Source: Fragilaria crotonensis (taxonomy: Eukaryota > Bacillariophyta > Fragilariophyceae > Fragilariales > Fragilariaceae). Taken from it: DNA of 34,056 bases. The position numbers and the translations under genes were made by a program. Location: the NCBI GenBank assembly GCA_022925895.1, contig JAKSYS010000667.1, positions 1 to 34,056 of the forward strand, read 5' to 3'. This document shows, piece after piece, positions 9,931-18,749 of this stretch; the first letter of the stretch is position 1, and the number at the start of each line of letters is the position of its first letter. The notes under the pieces were generated by a model. That model ran no database searches and was not told the origin of the DNA. It saw only the letters and a list, made by a program, of their open reading frames with translations.

Positions 9931-12080
9931 GATTTCGTCTTGACGTTCTTCACGGTGTCGAACGTCGCATCGTACGCGACGTGAAACTGAGGGCTCACCA
10001 AGGCTGTGTCCCTGTCCATCACGAGTGCGACGTTTCGTCCGTGTTGCGGTGATCTCCCCAGGTAGACTCCGGCTCTCGACCGTTGCGACCATTTGTGGAA
10101 AGGTCGGTTGCTCTGCAGTTCGTTTGAGAGCACATAGGTCGGGCACCCGAATGGCTTCCAATGTTTGGGATTGGTCGCCACCTTCGAATTGGAGAATATC
10201 TCGATGGGGCTCCTTCTGGCTGCGTCTTGCATGCTTGGAGTATGGTTGACCGCGTCGTTTGCGTTCCGAATGGCGTATGGCCATAAGTTCGCAGTTATCG
10301 TATCGCTCCATCTTGCATTCGCGTGTGTCAACATCGCGCGTGCCAGTTCTTGGAGTTCGCGAATTCTTCTTTCCGCGATACCGTTCTGGTGGTGCGCGTT
10401 TACAGCTGCGAAGGTCATTCCTTGTCCGTCCAGCTTGCATGCGTCCACCCACTTGTACGCCTTGAAGATTCCGTTGTCGGCGTGGTAGTTTTCCACTTTC
10501 ACTCCGTGCCGGTGGGAGTATGCCTCAAACGCTCGCTTCCCTTCCACTGTCTCCTCCGCTGACGCTGTCTTTTGGAGGTAGATAAACCCCAGTCGACTGA
10601 ATTGATCGACGTAGACAGTCGCGTAGCGGTATCGTTTCGTGGTCAGGAAGCCAGTCATCTGGGCAATCAACCCTGGCGTGGGTGAGACGAGTTGATCCAC
10701 CGATACCACTTGTCCTGGTTTCGTCGGCTTGGCATCGTCGTCGTCGCCGTCCTTCCTCGGTTTGTTCCGCCAAGGTCGTTTCGTTGCCTTCGCGTAGAGG
10801 CATGCCGAACATGTTGGAACTCTGCACTTCGAAAGACGTCGCGGCAAGATTCCCTGCTTGGCCATCTCTTGGAGTTTTCTCATGGAGATGTGTCCGAATT
10901 GATGGTGGATCGCCAACAGCTCTGCCAGGTCATTGGCTGGCTGTCGGTCCTCCTCGTCAAGGATGATGTTCACGTTCGTCGTTCGCGGCAGTTCCATGTC
11001 GGTCGTTGTGGGTTGCTCGCCCGTTTGCGGCGGTTTGTTTGTTGCTGCCTTGCTTGTTTCCCCCTTTGAAGGGGTACTGGATGGTCCGTCGAGGGTGTGA
11101 GTCGTCGGCGTTGGATTGGTTTCGTTCGAGTGCTTCCAAGCGTTCGTGAGCATCTCATCGTTTCCTGTCTCGACTTCGTCGTCCTCCTCGTCGTCTGATA
11201 CGAGACCCGAAGGCATCGCGATGACGTCCCGAGTCGATTCATCCAGTTCAGCTTCACAACAGAAGGCTCGAAATTTCTCGAAGCCTGATGCCATCGTGAA
11301 GGTTGCAACGTTGTCTTTCTTACCAAGTGGAATTCTGATTTTGTACTTTCCACCTCCCCAAAACAAGACGCACTCCCGTCCATTGGTGTATTCTCCACAC
11401 TTGTCACGTTCGGGACCTGTCGTCTGGGTCTGGGACCAGTGTTGCGGACTCAATAGTCGAACTCGTCCGTCGGGAACGTAGTATGAGTTCGGAATTGTGA
11501 AGGTGTGTTTCCTTCCCAACTCGTCCTCCCAACTCCAACGTAGCGTGCCGACTTGCACGTTCGTCGTTCTCGTTCCTGCGAATCCCTTCACGACCCGATC
11601 CGTCGGCCTCAGTTTCCCAACAAAGTCCTCCTTCACGTGTGAGATGCACCCCGAACATCGGTTGTCGATTCCGATCGTTTCCGAATCGGTGTCGAATTGG
11701 GTTTTCCTTTCGGTCGCAATCGTAGCATTCGCTTGCATGGCGAGAACTGTCATCGCCATGACGGTCCCCCTTCGCCCGCAGCTTGCTCGTTTGCGATTGA
11801 TTCGATGGTGTGCAGTTCCGGAGCGAATGTGTGGCTTGGTGTTTCTCAGGATCCAGTCTCCCAGGTCGCTCGAGATGGATTCGATCGTTCGCCAGCAGCA
11901 TGACCATGCCGACGTTACGAGCGCGTCCGTTCTCTTCGCAAACCTTCGTGCTGTCCTGCTCCACTCCTCGGTGTCGAGTGTCCGTTTCGTTGATCGGAGA
12001 ATGGTCGCGATGATGGTGGGTATAGACCAACACAATGTGAGTAAAGTCCGCACTACTATCGTGTTAGTCCACCCTCCCCG
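9840..12080 (-). CDS. Element D pol, first part: protease and HHCC integrase
   Basis: This ORF continues the gag frame after a single UGA at 12081-12083; there is no other stop, and GTG at 12053 or the ATGs near 11755 are the only internal start options. Residues counted from 12053: protease-like SETIGIDNRCSGCISH with Asp near 130; a GAG-preintegrase zinc finger H384-X3-H388...C415-X2-C418; the integrase core triad D453 (VSVDQL), D526 (HADNG) and E561 (IAERRI); then a C-terminal VSPQFHVAYD...SWQLRAGF block. It cuts the polyprotein and joins cDNA to host DNA. The frame passes into the RT frame between about 9930 and 9845, so a 1-nt shift separates IN from RT. Confidence 0.88.
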   Translation of the reverse strand, partial: RGGWTNTIVVRTLLTLCWSIPTIIATILRSTKRTLDTEEWSRTARRFAKRTDALVTSAWSCCWRTIESISSDLGDWILRNTKPHIRSGTAHHRINRKRASCGRRGTVMAMTVLAMQANATIATERKTQFDTDSETIGIDNRCSGCISHVKEDFVGKLRPTDRVVKGFAGTRTTNVQVGTLRWSWEDELGRKHTFTIPNSYYVPDGRVRLLSPQHWSQTQTTGPERDKCGEYTNGRECVLFWGGGKYKIRIPLGKKDNVATFTMASGFEKFRAFCCEAELDESTRDVIAMPSGLVSDDEEDDEVETGNDEMLTNAWKHSNETNPTPTTHTLDGPSSTPSKGETSKAATNKPPQTGEQPTTTDMELPRTTNVNIILDEEDRQPANDLAELLAIHHQFGHISMRKLQEMAKQGILPRRLSKCRVPTCSACLYAKATKRPWRNKPRKDGDDDDAKPTKPGQVVSVDQLVSPTPGLIAQMTGFLTTKRYRYATVYVDQFSRLGFIYLQKTASAEETVEGKRAFEAYSHRHGVKVENYHADNGIFKAYKWVDACKLDGQGMTFAAVNAHHQNGIAERRIRELQELARAMLTHANARWSDTITANLWPYAIRNANDAVNHTPSMQDAARRSPIEIFSNSKVATNPKHWKPFGCPTYVLSNELQSNRPFHKWSQRSRAGVYLGRSPQHGRNVALVMDRDTALVSPQFHVAYDATFDTVKNVKTKSSWQLRAGFVTSQKELTTRAQRHRRVKRRA

Positions 12081-12083
12081 TCA
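12075..12083 (-). other. In-frame UGA-CGG stop between element D gag and pol (candidate readthrough site)
   Basis: On the - strand gag ends GAG TGA CGG GGA GGG, and the next 28 codons are open in the same frame into pol. UGA followed by CGG is the stop context used for translational readthrough in several plant RNA viruses. The use here is inferred from element E, which has the same UGA CGG at the same junction. Confidence 0.6.
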
Positions 12084-13370
12084 CTCGCTGTCCTCATCCT
12101 CCGTCGTGTCCTTCTCGACCGACTGTTCCATCTTGGCGACGTAGGCCTTCGCGACCTTGAGTTTCTTCTCAATCGCCTTCTTCTTGTCTGATCCTGTCAA
12201 CTCGCGCTTGCGTTTGTCACCGGCTGCATCAGCGGCTAAGCCCTTGCATTCTTTCGGCTTGTGAGCTCGCCACTTCTCGCACTTTCCACCGGTGTCTTTT
12301 CCGCACCAGTACCACATGTGACCCTGGAAGTCGACTTCTTTCTTGTCGCCTGGTTTCGGTGCCTTCCACTTCTTCGGGTGATCGCCTTCTTTCTTCTTCG
12401 AAGACTGCTTGTCACCTCCCGACTTGGCCGCTTTCTTCTTCTTCGAGCTCTCGGAGGACACCTTCTTGTTGAGCGACTTCATCGTGGAGTTGAATTTCGC
12501 TTCCAACGCCACAATTTTCTCTTCGGCCGTCGGCGCATTCCATGTGCCCTTCTCAACCATCGTATCGTATTTGTTCTTGGCGGCTATCATCAGGTCGTCA
12601 GGCGTGAGTTCTTCCCCTTCCTCGTGGTCGTCTTGCTTGCGCATGAGCCACGCTCGGAAGACTTCGTCGCTCACAGCTCCATATCCCTTAAACAGGTTGA
12701 TGAGGAGATCTGACGTCTTCTGATTCCTCGCCGTCAATGATTGGAGCAGAAGTTTCACATACTGGTTGAACTTGCCGATGTCGCTGTCCACCGTGAGTAT
12801 GTAACTGTCCAAGTTTGATAGCTTCGTACGAATTTGGTTGGTGGTTGCGTTCGTGTCAAGGTGGCTCTCTCGGATGATGATCTTCAAGAGAGCCACGCCG
12901 CTGCACAGATCATTGTCGCCAATCCTGTATTGGTCTGACCACAGGGAGATTCTCTTCTTCGCAGCATTCGTCAAGGACGCCATGAGGCACTTGTAGAGCA
13001 TGTATGTGTCCTGCGCCTCTCGTCCTTGCTCGTTGATGTACTGCAACTCGGACTCGGTGACTTTCTCCAATGAGATCGTGCCGTAGTTCTCGATGAGCCT
13101 CTCCTGTACCGGCTCGTTGTCGTCCGTCACCTCCAACGTGATGTTTAGGATGCCATCGGACCACCCCATCTCGTCCGCTCTGTCCTGGACGTCTTTAAGG
13201 AACTGGAAGAGGCCTTCGGCTTCACAGTCAAAGGGTTCCTTGCAGACTTCTCGGATGGCAGACTTATAGATCTTGGAGTGTTCGCTCTTCGTGAAGTCGA
13301 GCAATCCTTGGACAGCCAACGCTGGGGAGAACGCGAATACAACTTCGGCTTCGTCCGGTTCGTCAGCCAT
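12081..13370 (-). CDS. Element D gag (capsid/nucleocapsid), 429 aa
   Basis: The ATG at 13370 lies 45 bases after the LTR and opens an intact 429-aa ORF. The N-terminal 250 residues are helical and acidic, in the style of diatom copia gag (SALTARNQKTSDLLINLFKGY-like centre, RAWLMRKQDD). Residues about 300-345 are very Lys/Ser-rich, suited to RNA binding. A Cys/His cluster follows, YWCGKDTGGKCEKWRAHKPKEC, spaced CX7CX5HX4C, which is not the standard CX2CX4HX4C knuckle. The tail is again Lys-rich, then acidic. The product would package element RNA in cytoplasmic particles. This is the only gag in the window that is full length beside intact LTRs with no internal stop, apart from E. Confidence 0.88.
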   Translation of the reverse strand: MADEPDEAEVVFAFSPALAVQGLLDFTKSEHSKIYKSAIREVCKEPFDCEAEGLFQFLKDVQDRADEMGWSDGILNITLEVTDDNEPVQERLIENYGTISLEKVTESELQYINEQGREAQDTYMLYKCLMASLTNAAKKRISLWSDQYRIGDNDLCSGVALLKIIIRESHLDTNATTNQIRTKLSNLDSYILTVDSDIGKFNQYVKLLLQSLTARNQKTSDLLINLFKGYGAVSDEVFRAWLMRKQDDHEEGEELTPDDLMIAAKNKYDTMVEKGTWNAPTAEEKIVALEAKFNSTMKSLNKKVSSESSKKKKAAKSGGDKQSSKKKEGDHPKKWKAPKPGDKKEVDFQGHMWYWCGKDTGGKCEKWRAHKPKECKGLAADAAGDKRKRELTGSDKKKAIEKKLKVAKAYVAKMEQSVEKDTTEDEDSE

Positions 13371-13395
13371 GGTACTTTACCTTGTTTCTTCTTTT

Positions 13396-13415
13396 CAACT
13401 CGCGCAGAGGAAGCG
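13396..13415 (-). other. Element D primer-binding site (complement of initiator tRNA-Met D arm)
   Basis: Directly after the 5' LTR the - strand reads CGCTTCCTCTGCGCGAG. Its complement contains GCGCAGAGGAAGCG, which differs by one base from the D-arm segment GCGCAGNGGAAGCG of eukaryotic initiator tRNA-Met. Copia elements are known to prime from internal tRNA-iMet fragments; use of the D arm is an inference. Confidence 0.55.
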
Positions 13416-13718
13416 TGTGATTTACTTGGTGTCGTGCTGGCAACTAGTGCGAACAAAACTACGAAGTAAAGGGCTTTGCAAAAGTAGGTTTATCGGTGTT
13501 ATGATTATTTCGAGCGAATCGGCAGTCGTGTTCACGTGTTTTCATACGTGGAACGACCGTAAACTCTACGCGCGAATACATCCACGACTGAGTACAAATG
13601 TACGTCGAGACATACAAATGTACGTCTCGACGAAGACACGAATGAGAATGAACGACTCGGCGCATCCATTCTGTTGGTTCTGCGTTTGTGACGGTACGCA
13701 GGTACCAGTATCATTACA
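13416..13718 (-). repeat. Element D 5' LTR
   Basis: It is a direct repeat of 7527-7833. It contains a perfect 9-bp inverted repeat, CGTCGAGAC at 13603-13611 and GTCTCGACG at 13624-13632, with a 12-nt loop. The left LTR copy has a mismatch in one arm. Confidence 0.94.
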
Positions 13719-13724
13719 GCATCT
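13719..13724. repeat. Target-site duplication of element D, right copy (GCATCT)
   Basis: It matches 7521-7526 in all six bases and lies in the element C integrase gene. Confidence 0.85.
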
Positions 13725-15166
13725 TCCTTGCAGATCGGGGTGAGTCCCCGCAATAAAGGATCTTATTCTTGCAGACAAGTTGACAAGATAGTTCCAGAGT
13801 CTTCTCGGAGATCGGGATTTGTCTTGGAACCTTCGAATCATCCTTTTCAACTCCCGTATATCCAACTCGGCTTTGTTTTGGAATGGTGAGTAAGGCTCCG
13901 TGTACTTCGGCTCTATTGAGTACTTGCGGATCCTCTTCTTCCACTCGCTCCACCGTTCCATCGTCGCGTCGTTGTCACACAACAACACTTCCGGGATACC
14001 CACCTTCTTGACGAAGTCATCAAGCGCATAGATTGACTCATTCTTACGCTCCATGGGATAGGCTTTTGTGTAACCGCGGCCATTCCCTATGACATGAGCA
14101 TATCGATGCGAGCCAACAGATTTGATCTTTGGTTCCATGATGTCGGCGTAAAACATTCCCCTTAGTCTCGGGTAGCGCAGGTGCGTCATCTGAGTCTTAA
14201 ACCGTCGCGTTGCCGGATTCGGGATCGACCTGATTCCCCGTTGTGTGGTTACCATCAGGGAATTCTTTGCGGTCTCTAGTCCAACCATCCATCGCTTCGC
14301 AACGTTTTGTGGGGTAACATCTGAAGTCACATCACCAGTTCGTATCGCCGCAACTCCAGTCTCCTCCAAGCTCGCTTCTCTCGTTGTAAGCGCCGCGATC
14401 CTCCTCAGGATCGGATCTTCAGTACTTGAAGTGCCTACTTCGTTGGCGATCTGTATTTCGAAAGGAAACTGACTTGCCGATAGGATCTGCATGCAACTGT
14501 TGATCTTCATTTTCGTCGTCTTGGATTCCAAAACCTTCAGGCGCCTTGCTCGCAAATTGATTACTTCTTCCTCGTCAACGTCGTCGATTATCAGATCTTC
14601 CTCCTCCGCGAGCGAGTCCGCGAAGGTGTGAGGGACCCATTCGACATCGGAGGTAAGTTCAACATGTAGAGCAGTGTTATCAAGTTCGTCTTGGGTTGGT
14701 GGTCTCGTATCAAAGCCGGCGATAACGCCATCGAGAGTGAACGGAATTTGTAACGGCTCGGACGGAACGAGGATGCCGAAAATAGAGTCTTGTGCATGTT
14801 GTCGATGCCTTTCGTCGACGAGCACATCATTATCTCGCAGTTGGTTAGGGGAAAGTAACGAAAAGGACAAGGAGTCTCCGAAGTAAAGAGCCTCGTTAAT
14901 GATTAACACATATGTGGCCCCAGAGGATGGACAGTCGTACGCCGTTGCCACCGTTGCTATGGGAATCTTTTTAGAAGGGTAATCCGCGAGTAAGCCTCTA
15001 CCTCAGCCGTTCGTCCGGTGAGTTCGAGGACCACACAGTTGGCGCCAGCCACACACGTATCGGCATGCGAGTCCATCTCACAGCGGCCGGTACGGCGACC
15101 GTCGCCAAGTATCGCATCGTAGTTCACCGAATAAACCTCCTTCGACACCATAGCGACAGTCCGACA
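13719..15166 (-). pseudogene. Element C pol, first part: protease and integrase without HHCC finger
   Basis: Pol starts in the gag frame after UGA at 15167-15169. It carries the protease motif CEMDSHADTCVAG near 15070, then slips frame near 14990. The following frame (14951 down to the D insertion) has SLLSPNQLR, a variable acidic region, then KRWMVGLETAKNSLMVTTQ where other copia integrases have the HHCC zinc finger. No His or Cys pairs are visible there. The core triad is D270 (MFYADIM), D326 (LLCDND) and E362 (NKAELDIREL), counted from 14951. The ORF is cut at GRC by the 3' end of D and resumes in frame at 7520. It is inactive because of the D insertion and the frameshift. Confidence 0.88.
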
Positions 15167-15169
15167 TCA
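15158..15169 (-). other. In-frame UGA between element C gag and pol
   Basis: On the - strand the junction is GCT TGA TGT CGG ACT, and pol continues in the same frame. Compared with D and E (TGA CGG) one extra codon lies between the stop and CGG. An ATG ten codons downstream (GTC GCT ATG GTG) gives re-initiation as an alternative. Confidence 0.5.
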
Positions 15170-16511
15170 AGCTTTGTCTTTCTTCTGCTTCTTTTTGTGA
15201 GCGCCGCGTCCGAATTCTTTTCCGGCTGCCTCGTCTGCACTTGACTCGTTATCATCCTCATCGTCGTCGTCTTTCCCTTTACCTTTCATCTCGCTCTTCA
15301 ACTCGTCCTTAATTTGCTTCTTCAACGCAGCGACAGTTCTCTTGCCTTTCTTCTCACCCCATTCCTTAAGCTGGTTCTTCTGTTCCTGGCTCAGGAGTCG
15401 AAAGATCTTTGGGGGATACCATTTGTTCTCTAACTTAAAGCCCTTTGGCAACTTTCCTCCTTTTTCCACCTTATCACTCTTGTCGCCGCTCTTCCTTACT
15501 CCGTTCTAGGGTCGCCCTGTTCTCCACGGTGGTCGACAAGTACTGCTGGCACATCTGAAAGTCGTTAAGCATTTTCGGATCGCCGAGTACGACCGACACC
15601 GCAGATTCTAACTTTGGGTCCGTGATACCCTTTAGGAAGTCTGCAACTTTCTTGGACTCAGGAACAGCTTCAGATGGATCGCAGTCAAGAATTTCATTAT
15701 GTGCGGTCTGGTGGACGTTTATAAAATCCTGGAACTTATACTGGCGACGTGATCCGCTGTAAGTAGCATTCGCAATCGAAGCATAAGCTTTGTTCTTACG
15801 CGTAATTTTGGATGCCGTCCCCTCACATTGCGTCTTCAATGCCAAATAAGCCCTTCTGCCATCCTGGGACCTCTCATACTTCTTGATGTAAGACCATCCT
15901 TCGCCATTTACTACGAACGTCTTTAGCTCTCGATAAAACCTAGGGTTGTCGAGCTCGTAGTGTCGTCCCTCAAGTATAGTTGCTTCAATCAGGAATTCCG
16001 TTGGACTCCCAAAGTCCGCCGGATCAAGCACAACAGGTGTCTCCCTCTCCTCTCTCGTCAAGTATACAAGGGGGATCTTTGCGGCGCTAAGGATTTGACG
16101 GAGGTAGTTCTGGAAGGACTCATTCCAGATCGACCAATTAACCAACTTCTTGAGACTGTCAGGTTTTGATGGATCCTCATCTTTCGCCGCTTCTTTCTGC
16201 TCCAGATATTCCTGGCACTTAGCCGTGAAAATTGGAACGTCGTCGGCGGTGAAGTTATCTGGATTTGTGTCGAAACCGGTACGCATGCGCTCGTCTGCCC
16301 AGAAACAAAAACCCTTTAAATTCTTTACTGCCATGAAAGGCATCGTCACGTTTCCAGCTCCACGAGGCGGAGTCCTAGAAATGCTTCGGGCGATCAAGTC
16401 GAGGTCTGCTTCTGACGCAAGACGCAAATCGTTCGGCGTCGCGAATCCTTGGGCTATCAAATACCGAACAGTCGTGGCGTCAAAGCCACATCGTTGGAGG
16501 GCAAAGTTCAT
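15167..16511 (-). pseudogene. Element C gag (frameshifted near 15480)
   Basis: The ATG at 16511 opens a 345-aa frame whose N-terminus, ALQRCGFDATTVRYLIAQGF, resembles a small helical SAM-like module shared with F and, loosely, E. The central part has FCFWADERMRTGF, WNESFQNYLRQIL and YASIANATYSGSRRQYKF, the last nearly identical in F. After VENRATLER the frame slips by one base and the second frame (15469-15167) carries LPKGFKLENKWYPP and a Lys-rich tail ending KKKQKKDK. There is no CCHC knuckle; basic tails probably bind RNA instead. Element F reads through the same position without a break, so the shift here is a defect. Confidence 0.88.
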
Positions 16512-16920
16512 GGTTGGGGCTCTTGAGACGTACTGCTGATGTTAATGAAACATCTCTCCAAATAAGGCGTTAGTGAGCAACTTTTTGACCTCAAATTCCT
16601 GCGAGGGTTTAGGACTTACGCCAACCAAATATTGACTTGCCTATGTTTTCTTCGGAGTTTTCGGTCATTCAAGTCATCTTGACAACATAATCTAGCACCC
16701 CGGGCATTTTAGTCAATCCGGGTGACACTCTCTTCTTAAGTATTGCGGTCTTTTCACCCCGACAATAACTCTCAATGTCCCGACGAACCTGCTCAACATC
16801 GATCCATCATACGAGATCACTCTTGACCATGATGGAACGATCAGTCGATTTCCATTCCTTTGGTTGGTCGACTGGATGGCGCCATACTTATCTATCGCTG
16901 AGCCGTTGGGTCTGATAAAC
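16512..16920 (-). other. Element C leader with primer-binding site
   Basis: This is a 409-bp non-coding leader between the 5' LTR and the gag ATG. Directly after the LTR the - strand reads GTTTATCAGACCCAACGGCT, which is shared with element E (one difference) and so is the probable primer-binding site. Its complement reads like a tRNA anticodon arm with the 7-base loop CTGATAA. I see no ORF in the rest. Confidence 0.65.
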
Positions 16921-17130
16921 TGTTAAATCTACAAGTGTCTTAACGATAAAAGCATATCAAGAATCATCTATAGAACATAGATATATAAAGATTGAAAAGA
17001 GTGAGACGGACGACCATGTATGTGTCCAGGTCCCATACTGTCCAACCAAGCTACCGTTGTACTGTCGTAGTAGTACGACCTCTCCATAGTATGTAGGAAC
17101 AAACCCGTACAGTAGCTTGTAGTATAAACA
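16921..17130 (-). repeat. Element C 5' LTR
   Basis: It is 210 bp with termini TGTTTATAC...TTTAACA on the - strand and is a direct repeat of 4464-4669. The right border is followed by the GATT duplication. Confidence 0.93.
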
Positions 17131-17134
17131 GATT
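17131..17134. repeat. Target-site duplication of element C, right copy (GATT)
   Basis: It matches 4460-4463. The element B gag frame reads through ...MSGLI up to this point and continues YTALTQE on the other side of C. Confidence 0.8.
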
Positions 17135-18174
17135 AACCCCGACATGAATGAATCCTTCTCGCGGACGGACGCAGGAAGCCAAAGCCACCATTTCCCATGA
17201 ATCGAATCCTCTTGTGCCGACTCATATGGTGGGCACCACACTCCCCATTGAAGACAAGTGGAACAAAATAATTTGTACCAATGAACAAATGAACCGGTTT
17301 TGGACGAATCAAATTTCGGGATGTTCGCTTTACGAAAGTCTTTGAACTTCACCTCGCCACACATGAACTGGCACATGTAATCCTCAAACGATTCGGCTCC
17401 GAAGGTCACTTCGGCTGAAAAAGGGTGCATGCGAGTAGGCGTATGGGTCAACGTTCCAGTACGAGTTGTCGCTGCGGAATCGAATAACGGGCGAGGCGGA
17501 ACCGCGTCGGATGGACTCAGAAAACGACCAGCGGCCATTGGTGGCCCGTGGCCACCGGTGGGTCGGGTATCGACCGGTTGTCCCCGAAAGGTCGGGACGG
17601 TGATGGCAGGATTGTCGCTCGTATCGGCGTTGGCACTTGGCGGGGGATGATCTTCGTCCGTGGTAGCGGGAACAGGTGGCGTATCGGCACGTACGGATGT
17701 ATCGATTACCGATGGTGGCCCTCGTCGGGAGTGCCGGGAACGGCTCTCGTGTACGCTATCGGAAGCAACCGAGGATCCTGGTGGTTTCGGAATGTCGATC
17801 GCAGACATTGGAAAACGGATCAGGACAGGGACATGGACAAGGTCCGAAGGACGAGAGCGATCTTTGAGGCGCTGGTTGATCAAGCGCTGCAATGCAGGCT
17901 TTCGCATCAAAATGATGTGATTGCGATCTCGGGCATGATACATGCCGAAACCAGAGTCCGTCAGCAAAGGTATCAAATCCTCCGAGAGCCAGGTGGTATC
18001 TTGGAGTTGTTGGAGGACCAAATCGCGGATCACATCATGGTAGTTGTCAAGAAGTGTCTTCGTGAGGACGTTGAAGACTTCTGTGAGTGGGATTTCCGCC
18101 ATTGGGCAGTCCACAATGTCGATGGTGACAACGAGACAGTCATCGTCGTGCCGGGGCTCCCCTGCGTCTGACAT
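17131..18174 (-). pseudogene. Element B gag N-terminal part, interrupted by element C
   Basis: The ATG at 18174 opens about 347 codons that match the N-terminus of the element G polyprotein along the whole length: DCPMAEIPLTEVFNVL, LQQLQDTTWL, KPALQRLINQRLKDR, then a Pro/Thr-rich spacer, FGAESFEDYMCQFM, WYKLFCSTCLQWGVWCPPYES and ASVREKDSFMSGL. It is open and undamaged until the C LTR enters. The role would be capsid formation. The N-terminal module (about 130 aa, two copies in this window) is conserved more strongly than the spacer, which suggests a folded domain; I do not recognise a named fold. Confidence 0.85.
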
Positions 18175-18334
18175 GTTAATATCAGGTCTTCAGAAATATG
18201 CGGTCCTGGATGGATGATTCCGAGTCGGAGTGGTAACGTGGTTCTTGGTATCGTATGACACAAAGAACACGAAAGAACGCAGACTTATTCGGAGTGGGCG
18301 CAGAATTCAATCGTATACGGTTGGGCTCATAACC
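18175..18334 (-). other. Element B leader with primer-binding site (tRNA-Met anticodon arm)
   Basis: This is a 160-bp non-coding leader. At its LTR-proximal end (18318-18334) the - strand reads GGTTATGAGCCCAACCG. The complement GGGCTCATAACC equals the anticodon arm of initiator tRNA-Met of yeast type (anticodon CAT). Element G has the same site, which fits half-tRNA priming as in Drosophila copia. Confidence 0.7.
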
Positions 18335-18749
18335 TGTAAGACCCTCTCTAGTACGGCGGCTTCACATACGTTGGCTCGCTTGGGAGTCAAGTTAGTGCAG
18401 AACCGACGAGAACAGAAGAGGGGAACACGACAGCACAATGAACAAGAGCGCGGCGGTGTCGAGAGGTGCGCGTCGCGATGGTATCGGTGTCGGGGATAGT
18501 GATGTCGTGAGTCGTTGGTGTGGACGAAGCAATAACTGTACCTCTTCACCCTTACGATCGTAGACCGGCAAGAATGCAGTGGAGGGTAATAGTTTTAGGC
18601 TAAGTTAAAGTTGTGAGCCGATGGAGTGCATTGGCCTTAAGCTAAACTAGTCGGAGTTGCGCATGCGTCATGCATGTCAACGACTGTAGATAGTAGACTG
18701 TGCGCGATTAGACAATTGCACAGTAGCAAGAATGAAATATGCACTGACA
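18335..18749 (-). repeat. Element B 5' LTR
   Basis: It is 415 bp, beginning TGTCAGTGCATATT and ending GGTCTTACA on the - strand. The start and an internal block (about 18541-18615, CCCTTACGATCG.AGACCGGCAAGA) match the LTR of element G, so B and G are one family. The partner LTR is outside the window. Confidence 0.75.

Larger units (their letters stand above)
7527..13718 (-). mobile_element. Element D: full-length Ty1/copia retrotransposon inserted in element C integrase
   Basis: D is 6,192 bp with LTRs of 307 and 303 bp, canonical TG...CA ends and a 6-bp target duplication. On the - strand it reads 5' LTR, primer-binding site, gag, UGA, protease, integrase, RT, RNase H, polypurine tract, 3' LTR. 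D plus the extra target copy is 6,198 bp, a multiple of three, so the element C integrase frame resumes unchanged on the far side (GRC then AFEQVHGW, as in element E). D is the youngest layer of the stack by position. Confidence 0.95.
4464..17130 (-). mobile_element. Element C: full-length Ty1/copia retrotransposon carrying element D inside it
   Basis: C is bounded by near-identical LTRs (206 and 210 bp) and a 4-bp GATT duplication. It spans 12,667 bp, of which 6,198 bp are D and its extra target copy, leaving 6,469 bp for C itself. The order on the - strand is 5' LTR, primer-binding site and leader, gag, UGA, protease, integrase, [D insertion], integrase tail, chromo-like module, RT, RNase H, 3' LTR. 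C carries several frameshifts (gag near 15480, protease near 14990, and two between RT and RNase H), so it is not autonomous as written. Confidence 0.92.
3099..18749 (-). mobile_element. Element B: Ty1/copia retrotransposon, split by elements A and C
   Basis: The visible pieces are 17131-18749 (5' LTR, leader, gag N-terminus) and 3099-4463 (rest of gag, CCHC knuckle, protease start). They join in frame at the target of element C. The proteins are paralogous to element G throughout. The polyprotein stops abruptly at 3099, where the element A LTR begins; the remaining pol would lie to the left of the window. The 5' LTR edge at 18749 interrupts the gag of element F, so B is itself nested in F. 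GTCAG at 18750-18754 is the candidate target duplication, but its partner is not in view. Confidence 0.82.

Noticed and set aside
9840-10452. Programmed frameshift between IN and RT of element D
   Set aside because: The overlap is long and no slippery heptamer stands out; two more shifts downstream in the same gene point to decay or sequence error.
11497-12144. 215-aa + strand ORF with hydrophobic stretches
   Set aside because: It is antisense to the protease region and gag end of element D; codon-level shadow.
7527-13718. Repeated 300-bp blocks as a possible CRISPR or satellite array
   Set aside because: There are only two copies, in direct orientation, with TG/CA ends and a target duplication; they are LTRs.
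17548-18171. 207-aa + strand ORF
   Set aside because: It mirrors the gag N-terminus of element B on the other strand, which matches element G protein by protein.
18318-18334. tRNA-like sequence GGGCTCATAACC on the + strand
   Set aside because: Only the anticodon-arm part is present and no cloverleaf surrounds it; its place directly beside an LTR marks a primer-binding site, not a tRNA gene.
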